This document shows positions 34,340-43,275 of a DNA stretch of 64,000 bases, piece by piece. A program made the position numbers and the translations under genes. Position 1 is the first letter of the stretch. Every line of letters starts with the position of its first letter. The notes under the pieces are model-generated. The model was not told the origin of the DNA, made no database searches, and was given only the letters and a program-made list of their open reading frames with translations. This DNA comes from Methylobacterium adhaesivum (lineage in GTDB: Bacteria > Pseudomonadota > Alphaproteobacteria > Rhizobiales > Beijerinckiaceae): the NCBI RefSeq assembly GCF_022179065.1, contig NZ_BPQD01000002.1, forward strand, positions 186,001-250,000, given 5' to 3'.

Positions 34340-36292
34340 ATGGCCCTGAACCTTACGCAAAAGCTCGTCCAGGCCCACCTCACCGAGGGCGACCTCACGC
34401 CCGGCGGCGACATCGCCCTCAGGATCGATCAGACCCTGCTGCAGGACGTCCTCGGCGGTCTCGTGATGCTCGAACTCGAAGCCATGGGCGTCGAGCGCGT
34501 GAAGGTCGGGCTCGCCGCGCAGTACATCGATCACAACCTCGTCCAGAACGACCACCTCAACGCCGACGAGCACATGTTCCTGCGCTCGGCCTGCCGTCGC
34601 TTCGGCGTGTGGTACTCGCGGCCCGGCAACGGCATCAGCCACCCCGTCCACATGCAGAGCTTCGGCAAGCCGGGACAGACCCTCGTGGGCTCCGACAGCC
34701 ACACGCCGGCCGCCGGGTCGCTCGGCATGCTCGCCTTCGGGGCCGGTGGCGTCGAGGTGGCCCTCGCCATGGCCGGGCAGCCCCTGAACCTGCGCATGCC
34801 GCGCGTCTGGGGCGTGCGCCTGACGGGACGGCTGCCGGACTGGGTGAGCGCGAAGGACGTGATCCTGACGATGCTCGCGCGCCACGGCGTCGAGGGCGGC
34901 TTCGGCCGAATCATCGAGTATTACGGCCCCGGTCTCGACGGGCTCACGGCCATGGACCGGCACGTCATCGCCAACATGGGCGCCGAGATGGGGGCGACGA
35001 CGAGCGTCTTCCCCTCGGACGCGTCCACGAAGGCGTTCCTCGACGGCGTCGGCCGGGGCGAGGACTGGATCCCCCTCGGTGCCGACGCGGGCTGCACCTA
35101 CGACGATCACGAGGAGATCGATCTCTCCACCGTGGTGCCGATGATCGCCAAGCCGTCGAGCCCGGGCAACGTCGTACCGGTCTCGGAGGTGGCGGGCACG
35201 GAAATCTACCAGTCCTACATCGGCTCCTCGGCCAATCCGGGCTTTCGCGATTTCGCCGTGGCCGCCGCCATCGTGAAGGGCGCCCAAGCCCACGACCGGG
35301 TGTCCTTCGACATCAATCCCTCGACGCGGGTGGTCCTGGAGACCCTGATCCGGGACGGACAGCTCTCCGACCTCATCCATGCCGGGGCACGGGTGCATCA
35401 GGCCGGCTGCAACGGCTGCATCGGCATGGGCCAGGCCCCGGCCACGGGCCGCAACTCGCTCCGCACCGTGCCGCGCAACTTCCCCGGCCGCTCCGGCACG
35501 CGCGAGGACAGCGTGTTCCTGTGCAGCCCGGAGACCGCCGCCGCCTCGGCCCTCACCGGCGTCATCACCGATCCGCGCACCCTCGGCATGCCCTACCTGC
35601 GGGTGGAGCCACCGCGCATGGTGGCGGGCAACGCCGCGATGCTGGTCGCCCCCCTGTCCGAGGCGGAGGCGCGGGAGGTCGCCCTCGAGAAATCCGCGAA
35701 CATCACGACGCTGCCCGAACTCGGCAAGCTCGGAGCCAGCATTCGAGTGCCGGTCCTGCTCAAGATCGGCGACGACATCTCCACGGACGACATCATGCCG
35801 GCGGGCGCCCGGGTGATGCCCTATTGGTCGAACATCCCGAGGACCTCGGACTTCACCTTCGAACCCATCGACGACACCTACCCCAAGCGCGCGCGGCAGG
35901 GCGGCCGGGAACGGGCCGGCCACGCCATCGTCGGCGGGTTGAATTACGGCCAGGGATCGAGCCGGGAGAACGCGGCTTTGGCCCCGCGCTACCTCGGCCT
36001 CGAAACTGTGCTGGCCAAGAGTTTTGCCCGCATCCATTGGCAGAACCTGGTCAATTTCGGCGTCCTGCCGCTCACCTTCGTGGATCCCGCCGATTACGAC
36101 CGCCTCGAACTCGGCGACGTCATCGAGATCGCCGATGTCGCCGCCGCGCTTTCCGGGGGCTCCGAGATCGACGCCGGCGTGCGCGGCGGCCGGGAGCGGA
36201 TCCGCCTGCGTCACGACCTGTCGCCGCGTCAGGTCGAGGTGCTCCTGGCGGGAGGCGTGATCAACTGGGTGCGGGCACGGATCGCGGCTTGA
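34340..36292 (+). CDS. Aconitase-family hydro-lyase (about 650-residue form)
   Basis: This 650-residue protein contains the aconitase Fe-S domains (LVGSDSHTPAAGSLGMLAFGAGGVE near 115) and a fused C-terminal swivel domain (GLNYGQGSSRENAALAPRYL near 533). Aconitases hydrate and dehydrate tri- or dicarboxylic acids with a 4Fe-4S cluster. The CxxC pair is present (Cys357 and Cys360, GCNGCIGMGQAP), but the first ligand motif, usually GSCTN, reads IGSSANPG with Ser296 and Ser297. It is shorter than housekeeping AcnA (about 890) and looks like the putative 640-650-residue aconitase subfamily. Its place after a CoA transferase, lyase and transporter suggests a catabolic substrate and not the TCA cycle, but this is inference. 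Confidence 0.83.
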   Translation: MALNLTQKLVQAHLTEGDLTPGGDIALRIDQTLLQDVLGGLVMLELEAMGVERVKVGLAAQYIDHNLVQNDHLNADEHMFLRSACRRFGVWYSRPGNGISHPVHMQSFGKPGQTLVGSDSHTPAAGSLGMLAFGAGGVEVALAMAGQPLNLRMPRVWGVRLTGRLPDWVSAKDVILTMLARHGVEGGFGRIIEYYGPGLDGLTAMDRHVIANMGAEMGATTSVFPSDASTKAFLDGVGRGEDWIPLGADAGCTYDDHEEIDLSTVVPMIAKPSSPGNVVPVSEVAGTEIYQSYIGSSANPGFRDFAVAAAIVKGAQAHDRVSFDINPSTRVVLETLIRDGQLSDLIHAGARVHQAGCNGCIGMGQAPATGRNSLRTVPRNFPGRSGTREDSVFLCSPETAAASALTGVITDPRTLGMPYLRVEPPRMVAGNAAMLVAPLSEAEAREVALEKSANITTLPELGKLGASIRVPVLLKIGDDISTDDIMPAGARVMPYWSNIPRTSDFTFEPIDDTYPKRARQGGRERAGHAIVGGLNYGQGSSRENAALAPRYLGLETVLAKSFARIHWQNLVNFGVLPLTFVDPADYDRLELGDVIEIADVAAALSGGSEIDAGVRGGRERIRLRHDLSPRQVEVLLAGGVINWVRARIAA

Positions 36293-36396
36293 TGCGGCCT
36301 GGCCTCGTCCGGGCCCCTGTCGCCTGGGACCACGCCGAGGCCTTCCGGCGTCAGGAGAGCAACCGGCATTCCGGCACGATCCGGCTCGATATCTGA
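36292..36396 (+). CDS. Possible 34-residue peptide coupled to the aconitase-like gene
   Basis: An ATG overlaps the aconitase stop (TGATG) and opens a 34-codon frame, MRPGLVRAPVAWDHAEAFRR at its start and ending in TIRLDI, stop at 36394. Coding composition continues, and the overlap is typical of translational coupling. No family is recognised. It could be a remnant of a longer protein or chance. Confidence 0.2.
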   Translation: MRPGLVRAPVAWDHAEAFRRQESNRHSGTIRLDI

Positions 36397-36439
36397 CCGT
36401 CTGCGTTTTCGCGAAGAACCACGTTCCGCGAAGGTTTCC

Positions 36440-37225
36440 ATGCTGCTCTATGACCACCCGCTCTCGTCCTATGCGCAGAAGGTCAAGATCGCCCTGCGCG
36501 AGAAGGGCGTGCCGTTCGTCGCCGAACTACCGGAGGGCTTCGGGACCGGCCAAGGCGACGGGCCATTCGCGGCCGCCAATCCGCGCACCGAGGTGCCGGT
36601 TCTGATCGACGGCGATGCGACGATCTTCGATTCGACGGTGATCCTCGAATACATCGAGGAGCGTTGGCCGGAGCCGCCGCTTCTACCGCACGATCCCGCG
36701 GCCCGCGCCTTTGCCCGCATGACGGAAGATGTCTGCGACACCCAGTACGAAGCCGTGAACTGGGGGTTTGGCGAAATGCTCTGGTTCCACCGGGCGACGG
36801 GCGACCTCGCCCGGCACCTGAGGGAACAGGCCGCCGCCCAGACCCGCCTGCTGCAGGACTGGCTCGCCCGGCGCCTCGGCACGGAGGACTGGTTCGGCGG
36901 CACGGGTTTCGGCTGGGCCGACACCGCCGTCGCTCCGATGGTCAACCGTTCGGTGCATTACGGGCTCGGCCCCGAACCGGGGACGGCACTGGCGAGATGG
37001 CACGCGCGGGTGAGCCGGCGGCCTTCGGTGGCGGCCACCTTCGCGGAGTTCGACGCCGCCGCGGCGCAAATGGCCGCGGCGGCGGATCTCTACACCACCG
37101 GCGGGCGGCGGCGGGAGTACCGCGACCACCGCCTGGAATGGATGATCCGATCGGGCGGAATCGACGTGGTCCGCGACGGCCTGCGCGACGACACCATCCG
37201 CTTTTCCTGGCCGGGATCCGCCTGA
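36440..37225 (+). CDS. Glutathione S-transferase family protein
   Basis: This 261-residue protein has the N-terminal thioredoxin-like GST domain LLYDHPLSSYAQKVKIALRE, with PVLIDGDATIFDSTVILEYIEERW carrying the glutathione-contact Ser-Thr, and an all-helical C-terminal domain. A 40-residue tail (RRREYRDHRLEWMIRSGG) extends past the usual length. Substrates are not predictable; detoxification or thioether cleavage are common. It starts about 40 bases after the putative small frame and is probably a separate unit. Confidence 0.88.
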   Translation: MLLYDHPLSSYAQKVKIALREKGVPFVAELPEGFGTGQGDGPFAAANPRTEVPVLIDGDATIFDSTVILEYIEERWPEPPLLPHDPAARAFARMTEDVCDTQYEAVNWGFGEMLWFHRATGDLARHLREQAAAQTRLLQDWLARRLGTEDWFGGTGFGWADTAVAPMVNRSVHYGLGPEPGTALARWHARVSRRPSVAATFAEFDAAAAQMAAAADLYTTGGRRREYRDHRLEWMIRSGGIDVVRDGLRDDTIRFSWPGSA

Positions 37226-37435
37226 CCGGGGCTACGCGGAAGCGCCCGAGGACATCGGCGGGCGCCGACATCGTCCCGCCGGCCGGCCCGCGATCCGCCC
37301 CGGACGGACAAGTGCGCGCAGCCGACTGGCGAAGTCGTCCGGGGGGCTATAGATTGCTTCTGCGGCCGGTACGGCGCGCGGGACGCACCGTTCCGTGCGC
37401 CGTTCCCGCCGGCTCATGGGGTCGATGCGATTCAG

Positions 37436-37858
37436 ATGTCCGACGTCCTGATGAAGGGCACCGCCACGCCGTCTTTCGAGCTGGACGCCCGGGACAGTGT
37501 GCCACGGCCGCCCGTCCACGCAGCCGCGAATCCCGGAGGCCCGGCCGACGGCGACGACGGCCGATCCGGCACGGCGATCATCACCCGGACCAAGCCCAAG
37601 ACCAAACGTCCGAGCCTGTACCGCGTTCTGCTTCTCAATGACGATTATACCCCGATGGAATTCGTGGTTCACGTCGTCGAGAAGTTTTTCAACAAGTCGC
37701 AGGAAGACGCCTACCAGATCATGATGCACGTTCATCAGAACGGTGTCGGGGAATGCGGAATATTTACCTATGAAGTCGCCGAGACCAAGGTGACGCAGGT
37801 GATGGACTTCGCACGCAAACACCAACATCCTCTCCAGTGCGTTATGGAAAAGAAATAG
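37436..37858 (+). CDS. clpS: ATP-dependent Clp protease adaptor ClpS
   Basis: ClpS delivers N-end-rule substrates to ClpAP. The conserved core (about residues 58-140) has [20 protein letters not shown], with the Asn-Asp-Asp substrate pocket, and a binding patch including MMHVHQNG. An N-terminal extension of about 55 residues is low-complexity and longer than in E. coli (106 residues), as usual in Methylobacterium-type proteins; an internal ATG at 37451 is possible. It is followed after 24 bases by clpA. Confidence 0.96.
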   Translation: MSDVLMKGTATPSFELDARDSVPRPPVHAAANPGGPADGDDGRSGTAIITRTKPKTKRPSLYRVLLLNDDYTPMEFVVHVVEKFFNKSQEDAYQIMMHVHQNGVGECGIFTYEVAETKVTQVMDFARKHQHPLQCVMEKK

Positions 37859-37882
37859 GCACCCCCACACAGAGGCCACGCT

Positions 37883-40342
37883 TTGCCCAGCTTCTCTCGC
37901 AGCCTAGAACAAGCTCTCCACCGCGCCCTGGCGCTCGCCGGCGAGCGGCGGCACGAATACGCGACGCTGGAGCATCTTCTCCTCGCCCTGGTGGACGATC
38001 AGGACGCCGCGGCGGTCATGCGGGCGTGCAACGTCGAGGTCGACACCCTCAAGCGCAGCCTCGTCGAGTACGTCGACACCGAACTCGCCAACCTCATCGG
38101 TGATGGGCGGCAGGATGCCAAGCCCACGGCCGGCTTCCAGCGGGTCATCCAGCGCGCGGTGATCCACGTGCAATCGTCCGGTCGCGAAGAAGTGACGGGG
38201 GCCAACGTGCTGGTGGCGATCTTCGCCGAGCGCGAGAGTCACGCCGCCTATTTCCTGCAGGAGCAGGACATGACCCGTTACGACGCGGTCAACTACATCA
38301 GCCACGGCATCGCCAAGCGGCCCGGCGCGTCGGAGCCGAAACCCGTACGCGGCGCGGAGGAGGAATCGGCCGCCGAGCGTCCGAGCGGCGATGGCGACGA
38401 GGCTCGCCCGAAGAAGAAGGGCGACGCCCTCGAGGCGTACTGCATCAACCTGAACAAGAAGGCCCGCGACGGCCGGATCGATCCGCTCATCGGCCGCGAG
38501 ACCGAGGTACAGCGCACGATCCAGATCCTGTGCCGCCGCCAGAAGAACAATCCCTTGCTGGTGGGCGACCCGGGCGTCGGTAAAACAGCCATCGCTGAGG
38601 GGTTGGCGCGCAAGATCATCGAGAAGCAGGTGCCGGAAGTCCTCGTCGACGCCACGGTGTTCTCCCTGGACATGGGTACGCTGCTCGCCGGAACCCGCTA
38701 TCGCGGCGACTTCGAGGAGCGCCTGAAGCAGGTGATGAAGGAGATCGAGGCCCACCCGAACGCGGTGCTGTTCATCGACGAGATCCATACGGTCATCGGC
38801 GCCGGGGCCACGTCGGGCGGGGCCATGGACGCCTCGAACCTGCTCAAGCCGGCGCTGGCCAACGGTTCGCTCCGTTGCATCGGCTCGACCACCTACAAGG
38901 AGTACCGCCAGTACTTCGAGAAGGATCGGGCTCTCGTGCGTCGGTTCCAGAAGATCGACGTCAACGAGCCCTCGATTCCGGATGCCATCGAGATCGTAAA
39001 GGGGCTCAAGCCCTACTTCGAGGAGTTCCACAAGCTCAAGTACACCACCGAGGCCGTGAAGGCCGCGGTCGAGCTGTCGGCGCGCTACATCAACGACCGC
39101 AAGTTGCCCGACAAGGCCATCGACGTCATCGACGAAACCGGTGCGTCGCAGATGCTGGTGCCGGAGGCGCGTCGCAAGCGCACCATTGGTGTCAAGGAGA
39201 TCGAGGCCACCATCGCCACGATGGCACGCATCCCGCCGAAAACCGTGTCCAAGGACGACGCGCTGGTCCTCAAGAACCTCACCGACAACCTGAAGCGGGT
39301 GGTCTACGGCCAGCCCAACGCCATCGAGGCCCTGACCTCGGCGATCAAGCTCGCCCGCGCCGGCCTGCGCGATCCCGACAAGCCCATCGGCTCTTACCTG
39401 TTCGCCGGTCCCACCGGCGTCGGCAAGACCGAGGCGGCCAAGCAGCTCGCCGCGTCGTTGGGCGTCGAGATGCTCCGCTTCGACATGTCGGAGTATATGG
39501 AGCGTCACACGGTGAGCCGCCTCATCGGCGCCCCCCCCGGCTATGTCGGGTTCGACCAGGGCGGCTTGCTGACCGACGGCATCGACCAGCATCCGCACTG
39601 CGTGCTCCTGCTCGACGAGATCGAGAAGGCGCATCCGGACCTGTTCAACATCCTGTTGCAGGTGATGGACCACGGCAAGCTCACCGACCACAACGGCAAG
39701 CAGGTCGATTTCCGCAACGTGATCATCATCATGACCACGAATGCGGGCGCGTCTGACCTGGCGAAGTCCGCCTACGGCTTCACCCAGTCCAAGCGCAGCG
39801 GCGACGACGTGGAAGCGATCAACAAGCTGTTCGCACCGGAATTCCGCAACCGGCTCGATGCGATCATCTCGTTCGGACATCTGCCGAAGGACGTGGTGGC
39901 CAAGGTGGTGGACAAGTTCGTCCTCCAACTCGAGGCCCAGCTCGCCGACCGCAACGTCACCATCGAACTGTCCGACGAGGCGCGCGAGTGGCTGGTGGAG
40001 CACGGCTACGACGACGCCATGGGCGCACGCCCCATGGCGCGTCTGATCCAGTCCACCATCAAGACGCCACTTGCCGACGAGGTGTTGTTCGGGCGCCTCA
40101 AGGAGGGGGGTGCCGTCCGGGTGATCGTGAAGCAGCCCGAGGCGGGTGAGAAGCAGGCGCTCGGCTTCGAATTTCCGGCCGGCCCCGTCACGCCGAAGCC
40201 GGAGAAGGACGTCACCAACGCGGTGAAGAAGCACAAGCGCACCCGCGCCAAGGTCTCCCCCCGCAAGAAGGATGGCGGGTCGGGCAACGGTGGATCGGGC
40301 GGGGTCCGGACCGTACCGAAGGTGCCGTTGGTCAAGGCGTGA
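37883..40342 (+). CDS. clpA: ATP-dependent Clp protease ATP-binding subunit ClpA
   Basis: This 819-residue AAA+ unfoldase has a Clp-N repeat domain (about 1-145, PSFSRSLEQALHRALALAGERRHEYATLEHLLLALV). AAA-1 has Walker A at Lys234 (GDPGVGKTA), AAA-2 has Walker A at Lys515 (GPTGVGKTE), and a ClpB-D2-like C-terminal small domain follows. The start is TTG at 37883. Compared with E. coli ClpA (758 residues) it has an extra basic, Gly-rich C-terminal tail (KKHKRTRAKVSPRKKDGG, then GNGGSGG). With ClpS and ClpP (not in the window) it forms the ClpAP protease. Confidence 0.97.
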   Translation: MPSFSRSLEQALHRALALAGERRHEYATLEHLLLALVDDQDAAAVMRACNVEVDTLKRSLVEYVDTELANLIGDGRQDAKPTAGFQRVIQRAVIHVQSSGREEVTGANVLVAIFAERESHAAYFLQEQDMTRYDAVNYISHGIAKRPGASEPKPVRGAEEESAAERPSGDGDEARPKKKGDALEAYCINLNKKARDGRIDPLIGRETEVQRTIQILCRRQKNNPLLVGDPGVGKTAIAEGLARKIIEKQVPEVLVDATVFSLDMGTLLAGTRYRGDFEERLKQVMKEIEAHPNAVLFIDEIHTVIGAGATSGGAMDASNLLKPALANGSLRCIGSTTYKEYRQYFEKDRALVRRFQKIDVNEPSIPDAIEIVKGLKPYFEEFHKLKYTTEAVKAAVELSARYINDRKLPDKAIDVIDETGASQMLVPEARRKRTIGVKEIEATIATMARIPPKTVSKDDALVLKNLTDNLKRVVYGQPNAIEALTSAIKLARAGLRDPDKPIGSYLFAGPTGVGKTEAAKQLAASLGVEMLRFDMSEYMERHTVSRLIGAPPGYVGFDQGGLLTDGIDQHPHCVLLLDEIEKAHPDLFNILLQVMDHGKLTDHNGKQVDFRNVIIIMTTNAGASDLAKSAYGFTQSKRSGDDVEAINKLFAPEFRNRLDAIISFGHLPKDVVAKVVDKFVLQLEAQLADRNVTIELSDEAREWLVEHGYDDAMGARPMARLIQSTIKTPLADEVLFGRLKEGGAVRVIVKQPEAGEKQALGFEFPAGPVTPKPEKDVTNAVKKHKRTRAKVSPRKKDGGSGNGGSGGVRTVPKVPLVKA

Positions 40343-40361
40343 GCCGACGTCGTAAATGGTC

Positions 40362-40386
40362 GGGATCGGTTCATCGAACCGATCCC
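40362..40386 (+). terminator. Stem-loop after clpA
   Basis: GGGATCGGTTC (40362-40372) and GAACCGATCCC (40376-40386) form a perfect 11-bp stem with a 3-base loop about 20 bases after the clpA stop. There is no T-run. Confidence 0.6.
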
Positions 40387-40526
40387 AGCCGGACAGGTGG
40401 CCACGTATTCACGCGCTACGGTCGACATTCGGGCTTGCGATGGTTAGCAAGCGCCCCTTGGAACATCGGCTGACCGGAGGAGCGCATGGAGCGCGTTCGG
40501 TTGCGCCATCATGAGGGGGCATCGGG

Positions 40527-40784
40527 ATGACAGAGCTGCATGAGGGTCCCCTCACGCCTGTTCAACCGCAAACCATGCCCGGACCGAGCCGCCGCGACGC
40601 GCGGCGCATTCGCCGCCGCCGCCGGCATCGGGGTGAGGAGATCCTCGGCTGGATCCTCGTTCCCCTGATGGTGGTGGGTCTCTACTGGGGCATCACCGCC
40701 GGCTTCGAGGCCCTGGGCACGTCGCCGGGCCTCGTCTGGGATCAGCTCATGCAGGTCAAGGCGATGATGGAAAAGCGCAGCTGA
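40527..40784 (+). CDS. Small single-pass membrane protein
   Basis: The product has 85 residues: a very Arg-rich segment (SRRDARRIRRRRRHRGEE), then one hydrophobic helix (ILGWILVPLMVVGLYWGIT), then a short tail. The charge pattern (basic side before the helix) suggests the N-terminus stays in the cytoplasm. No family is recognised. It converges on egtD, 34 bases away. Confidence 0.55.
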   Translation: MTELHEGPLTPVQPQTMPGPSRRDARRIRRRRRHRGEEILGWILVPLMVVGLYWGITAGFEALGTSPGLVWDQLMQVKAMMEKRS

Positions 40785-40818
40785 TCCATCATCGCGGCCC
40801 CCGAGGCAGCGTGCCGCC

Positions 40819-41793
40819 TCAGGTTCGGCTCAAGGCATGGACAGAGAACAGGTTCTCAGGATCGGTCCAAACGGCGCGGGGTGTCCAGCCGGCGGCCGTG
40901 GCCAAGGCGCGGAAACCTTCAAGGGTGTATTTGTAGCTGTTTTCCGTGTGAATGGTTTCGCCCTCCGCGAAGGCGAAGACATGGTCGCCGAAGCGGATCG
41001 ACTGCGCCCGGCTGCTCACCAGATGCATCTCGATGCGGGACGCCTCTGGATTGAAGAAAGCCCGATGACAGAAGCCCTCGACATCGAGGGTCGCACCGAG
41101 TTCGCGGGTCATCCGAACCAACAGGTTGCGATTGAACGCCGCCGTCACCCCGGCCGCATCGTCGTAGGCGGCATCGAGAACGGCCTTGTCCTTCACCAGA
41201 TCCACGCCGACGATGAGCGTAGCGCCACGCCCCAGCACACGGCCGAAATGCGCCAGGAGCTGCGTCGCCTGGGGCGGTTCGAAGTTGCCGATGGTCGAGC
41301 CGGGGAAGAAGCCCGCGACGGCCTTCCGCGCCAGGCCGTCCGGCAACGTGAAGGCGCGAGTGAAGTCCGCCGCCACGGGCGCGATGGTGAGGTTCGGGAA
41401 ATCGGTGGCCAAAGCCTGTGCTTCGCTGCGCAGGAACGTCTCGGATACGTCGACGGGAACGTAGGCCCCGAGATCGGATAGGTGCATGAGAAGCCGCCGC
41501 ACCTTCACGGTTGAGCCGCTGCCGAACTCGACGAGGTCCGCCCGCTCCGGGATCAGGGCGGCGATCTCGGCGCCCTTGGCCTCGAGAATCCCGAGCTCCG
41601 TGCGCGTGGGATAATATTCGGGCTGGCGCGTGATGGCCTCGAACAGGTCCGAGCCTGCCGCATCGTAGAAGTATTTCGCCGAGAGAAACTTCTGCGGCGC
41701 CGACAGGCCGGCGATGACGTCCTCCTCGAACTGCCGGCGGGCATCCGGCGCCGCCAGGGGTTTCGCGTTCGTGAAGACGGGATTGATGGTCAA
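40819..41793 (-). CDS. egtD: L-histidine N(alpha)-methyltransferase EgtD
   Basis: This 324-residue SAM methyltransferase trimethylates histidine to hercynine, the first step of ergothioneine synthesis. Family hallmarks include KYFYDAAGSDLFEAITRQPEYYPTRTE near residue 40, LVEFGSGSTVKVRRLL near 85 (SAM site), PGSTIGNFEP near 165 and TENSYKYTLEGF near 285. It follows egtB by 24 bases on the same strand, so they form an operon for the two core enzymes. Confidence 0.96.
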   Translation of the reverse strand: MTINPVFTNAKPLAAPDARRQFEEDVIAGLSAPQKFLSAKYFYDAAGSDLFEAITRQPEYYPTRTELGILEAKGAEIAALIPERADLVEFGSGSTVKVRRLLMHLSDLGAYVPVDVSETFLRSEAQALATDFPNLTIAPVAADFTRAFTLPDGLARKAVAGFFPGSTIGNFEPPQATQLLAHFGRVLGRGATLIVGVDLVKDKAVLDAAYDDAAGVTAAFNRNLLVRMTRELGATLDVEGFCHRAFFNPEASRIEMHLVSSRAQSIRFGDHVFAFAEGETIHTENSYKYTLEGFRALATAAGWTPRAVWTDPENLFSVHALSRT

Positions 41794-41817
41794 CGCGGCA
41801 CTCTCCGGAACATCGAA

Positions 41818-43089
41818 TCAGGCGTGGGTGTCGGACAGGCGCAGGCCGGTGAACTGCCAACGCTGGTGTGGGTAGAAGAAGTTCCTGTAGCCGGTGCGGG
41901 CATGTCCCGTTGGCGTCGCCACTGAGGAGCCGCGCAGAACGAACTGGTTCGACATGAACTTGCCGTTGTACTCGCCGAGCGCTCCGTCGACGGGGCGGTA
42001 GCCCGGATAGGCCGTGTAGGCACTGCGGGTCCATTGCCAGACGAGGCCGAACGCGTCGGCAAGTTGTCCATCGCAGGCCGCCACTTCCCACTCGAACTCC
42101 GTCGGCAGGTCGCGACCGGCCCAGCGTGCGTAGGCATCGGCCTCGTAGTAGCTCACATGCGTCACCGGCAGGGACGGATCGATGGGTCGGATGCCGGCGA
42201 GCGTCATACTCGCCCAGCCGTGCTCCTCCTGCCGCCAGTATCCCGGTGCTTCCCAACCTTCGGCCTGAACCGCGAGCCAGCCATCGGACAACCAGAGTTC
42301 GGGCCGGCTGTAGCCGCCATCGGCCATGAAGGTGAGCCAATCGGCGTTGGTGACGAGGCCGCGATCGATGGCACCCCCCTGAATCAGGACATCGTGTCGT
42401 GGGGATTCGTTGTCGAACGAGAACCCCTCGCCCGCATGCCCGATCTGCGTGATGCCCCGGGCGAGCGCGACGGCCCCGGAGGCGGCCTGTGGCGCCGGGA
42501 AGCGCCAAGCCTCGTCATAGGCCGGTCCGAGGGGGTTTTGCGCGAAGGCGTGCAGGATGTCGGTGATCAACAACTCCTGATGCTGCTGCTCGTGATACAG
42601 CCCGATCTCGAGAATCGGCAGGAGCGTCTCGAGGGACGCGGCCGAGGCCTCGGCCAGGAGCGCGTCCACGGCGCGGTCGACATGGGCGCGATAAGCCGCC
42701 ACCTCGGCGGTCGTCGGCCGGGTGATGAGGCCGCGCAGGATCCGCGGCTGACGGGGGCCGGCGGCGACGTAATACGAATTGAACAGGTAGTGCAGGCGCT
42801 CGTCGTAGAGGGCGTAGCCCGGCAGATGGGCGCGCAGGAGGAACTGCTCGAAGAACCAGGTGGTGTGGGCGCGGTGCCACTTGGTCGGGCTCGCATCCGC
42901 CATGGACTGGACCTGCTGGTCCTCCGGCGACAGCGGGGCGGCGCGCCGTTCGGTCTCGTCGCGAACATGGTGGAACGCCGTGATCCAGGCGGCGCGATCG
43001 ATGGGCCGCGCCGTCAGGGCGGGTGGCGGAAAAGCCTGCCGCTCTGTTGTCTCGTCACAGGTCTCGCGAAACGCTGCCGTCGCTGCCAT
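41818..43089 (-). CDS. egtB: Ergothioneine biosynthesis sulfoxide synthase EgtB
   Basis: This 423-residue protein joins hercynine and a thiol donor with oxygen. It has an N-terminal DinB-like domain with the iron-binding histidines in SPTKWHRAHTTWFFEQFLL and in EIGLYHEQQHQELLITD (HxxxH), then an FGE-sulfatase domain (about 215-420) with PTEFEWEVAA, WQWTRSAY and GYRNFFYPHQRWQF. The ATG at 43089 has AGGAGT upstream. It heads the egtB-egtD operon and is divergent from murI. Confidence 0.96.
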   Translation of the reverse strand: MAATAAFRETCDETTERQAFPPPALTARPIDRAAWITAFHHVRDETERRAAPLSPEDQQVQSMADASPTKWHRAHTTWFFEQFLLRAHLPGYALYDERLHYLFNSYYVAAGPRQPRILRGLITRPTTAEVAAYRAHVDRAVDALLAEASAASLETLLPILEIGLYHEQQHQELLITDILHAFAQNPLGPAYDEAWRFPAPQAASGAVALARGITQIGHAGEGFSFDNESPRHDVLIQGGAIDRGLVTNADWLTFMADGGYSRPELWLSDGWLAVQAEGWEAPGYWRQEEHGWASMTLAGIRPIDPSLPVTHVSYYEADAYARWAGRDLPTEFEWEVAACDGQLADAFGLVWQWTRSAYTAYPGYRPVDGALGEYNGKFMSNQFVLRGSSVATPTGHARTGYRNFFYPHQRWQFTGLRLSDTHA

Positions 43090-43275
43090 GGCGGCCACTC
43101 CTAATTCAACAGACACAGGAAATAAGGCCGCGCCGCCATTCGGCAACGGAGCGGGAGCTGGGCCGTTCGCCGCGGGCACGGAACCGTCGCCTTTTTCCGG
43201 CCATGGTGACATTCCCTTTACCCTTGCCGTCGGACACTTCGCTTTCAAAGCGCGACAGTCGGACCGGGTTACGGG

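Noticed and set aside
37904-40234. 776-codon minus-strand frame opposite clpA
   Set aside because: It is an antisense shadow of clpA; it has no domain, and clpA is intact.
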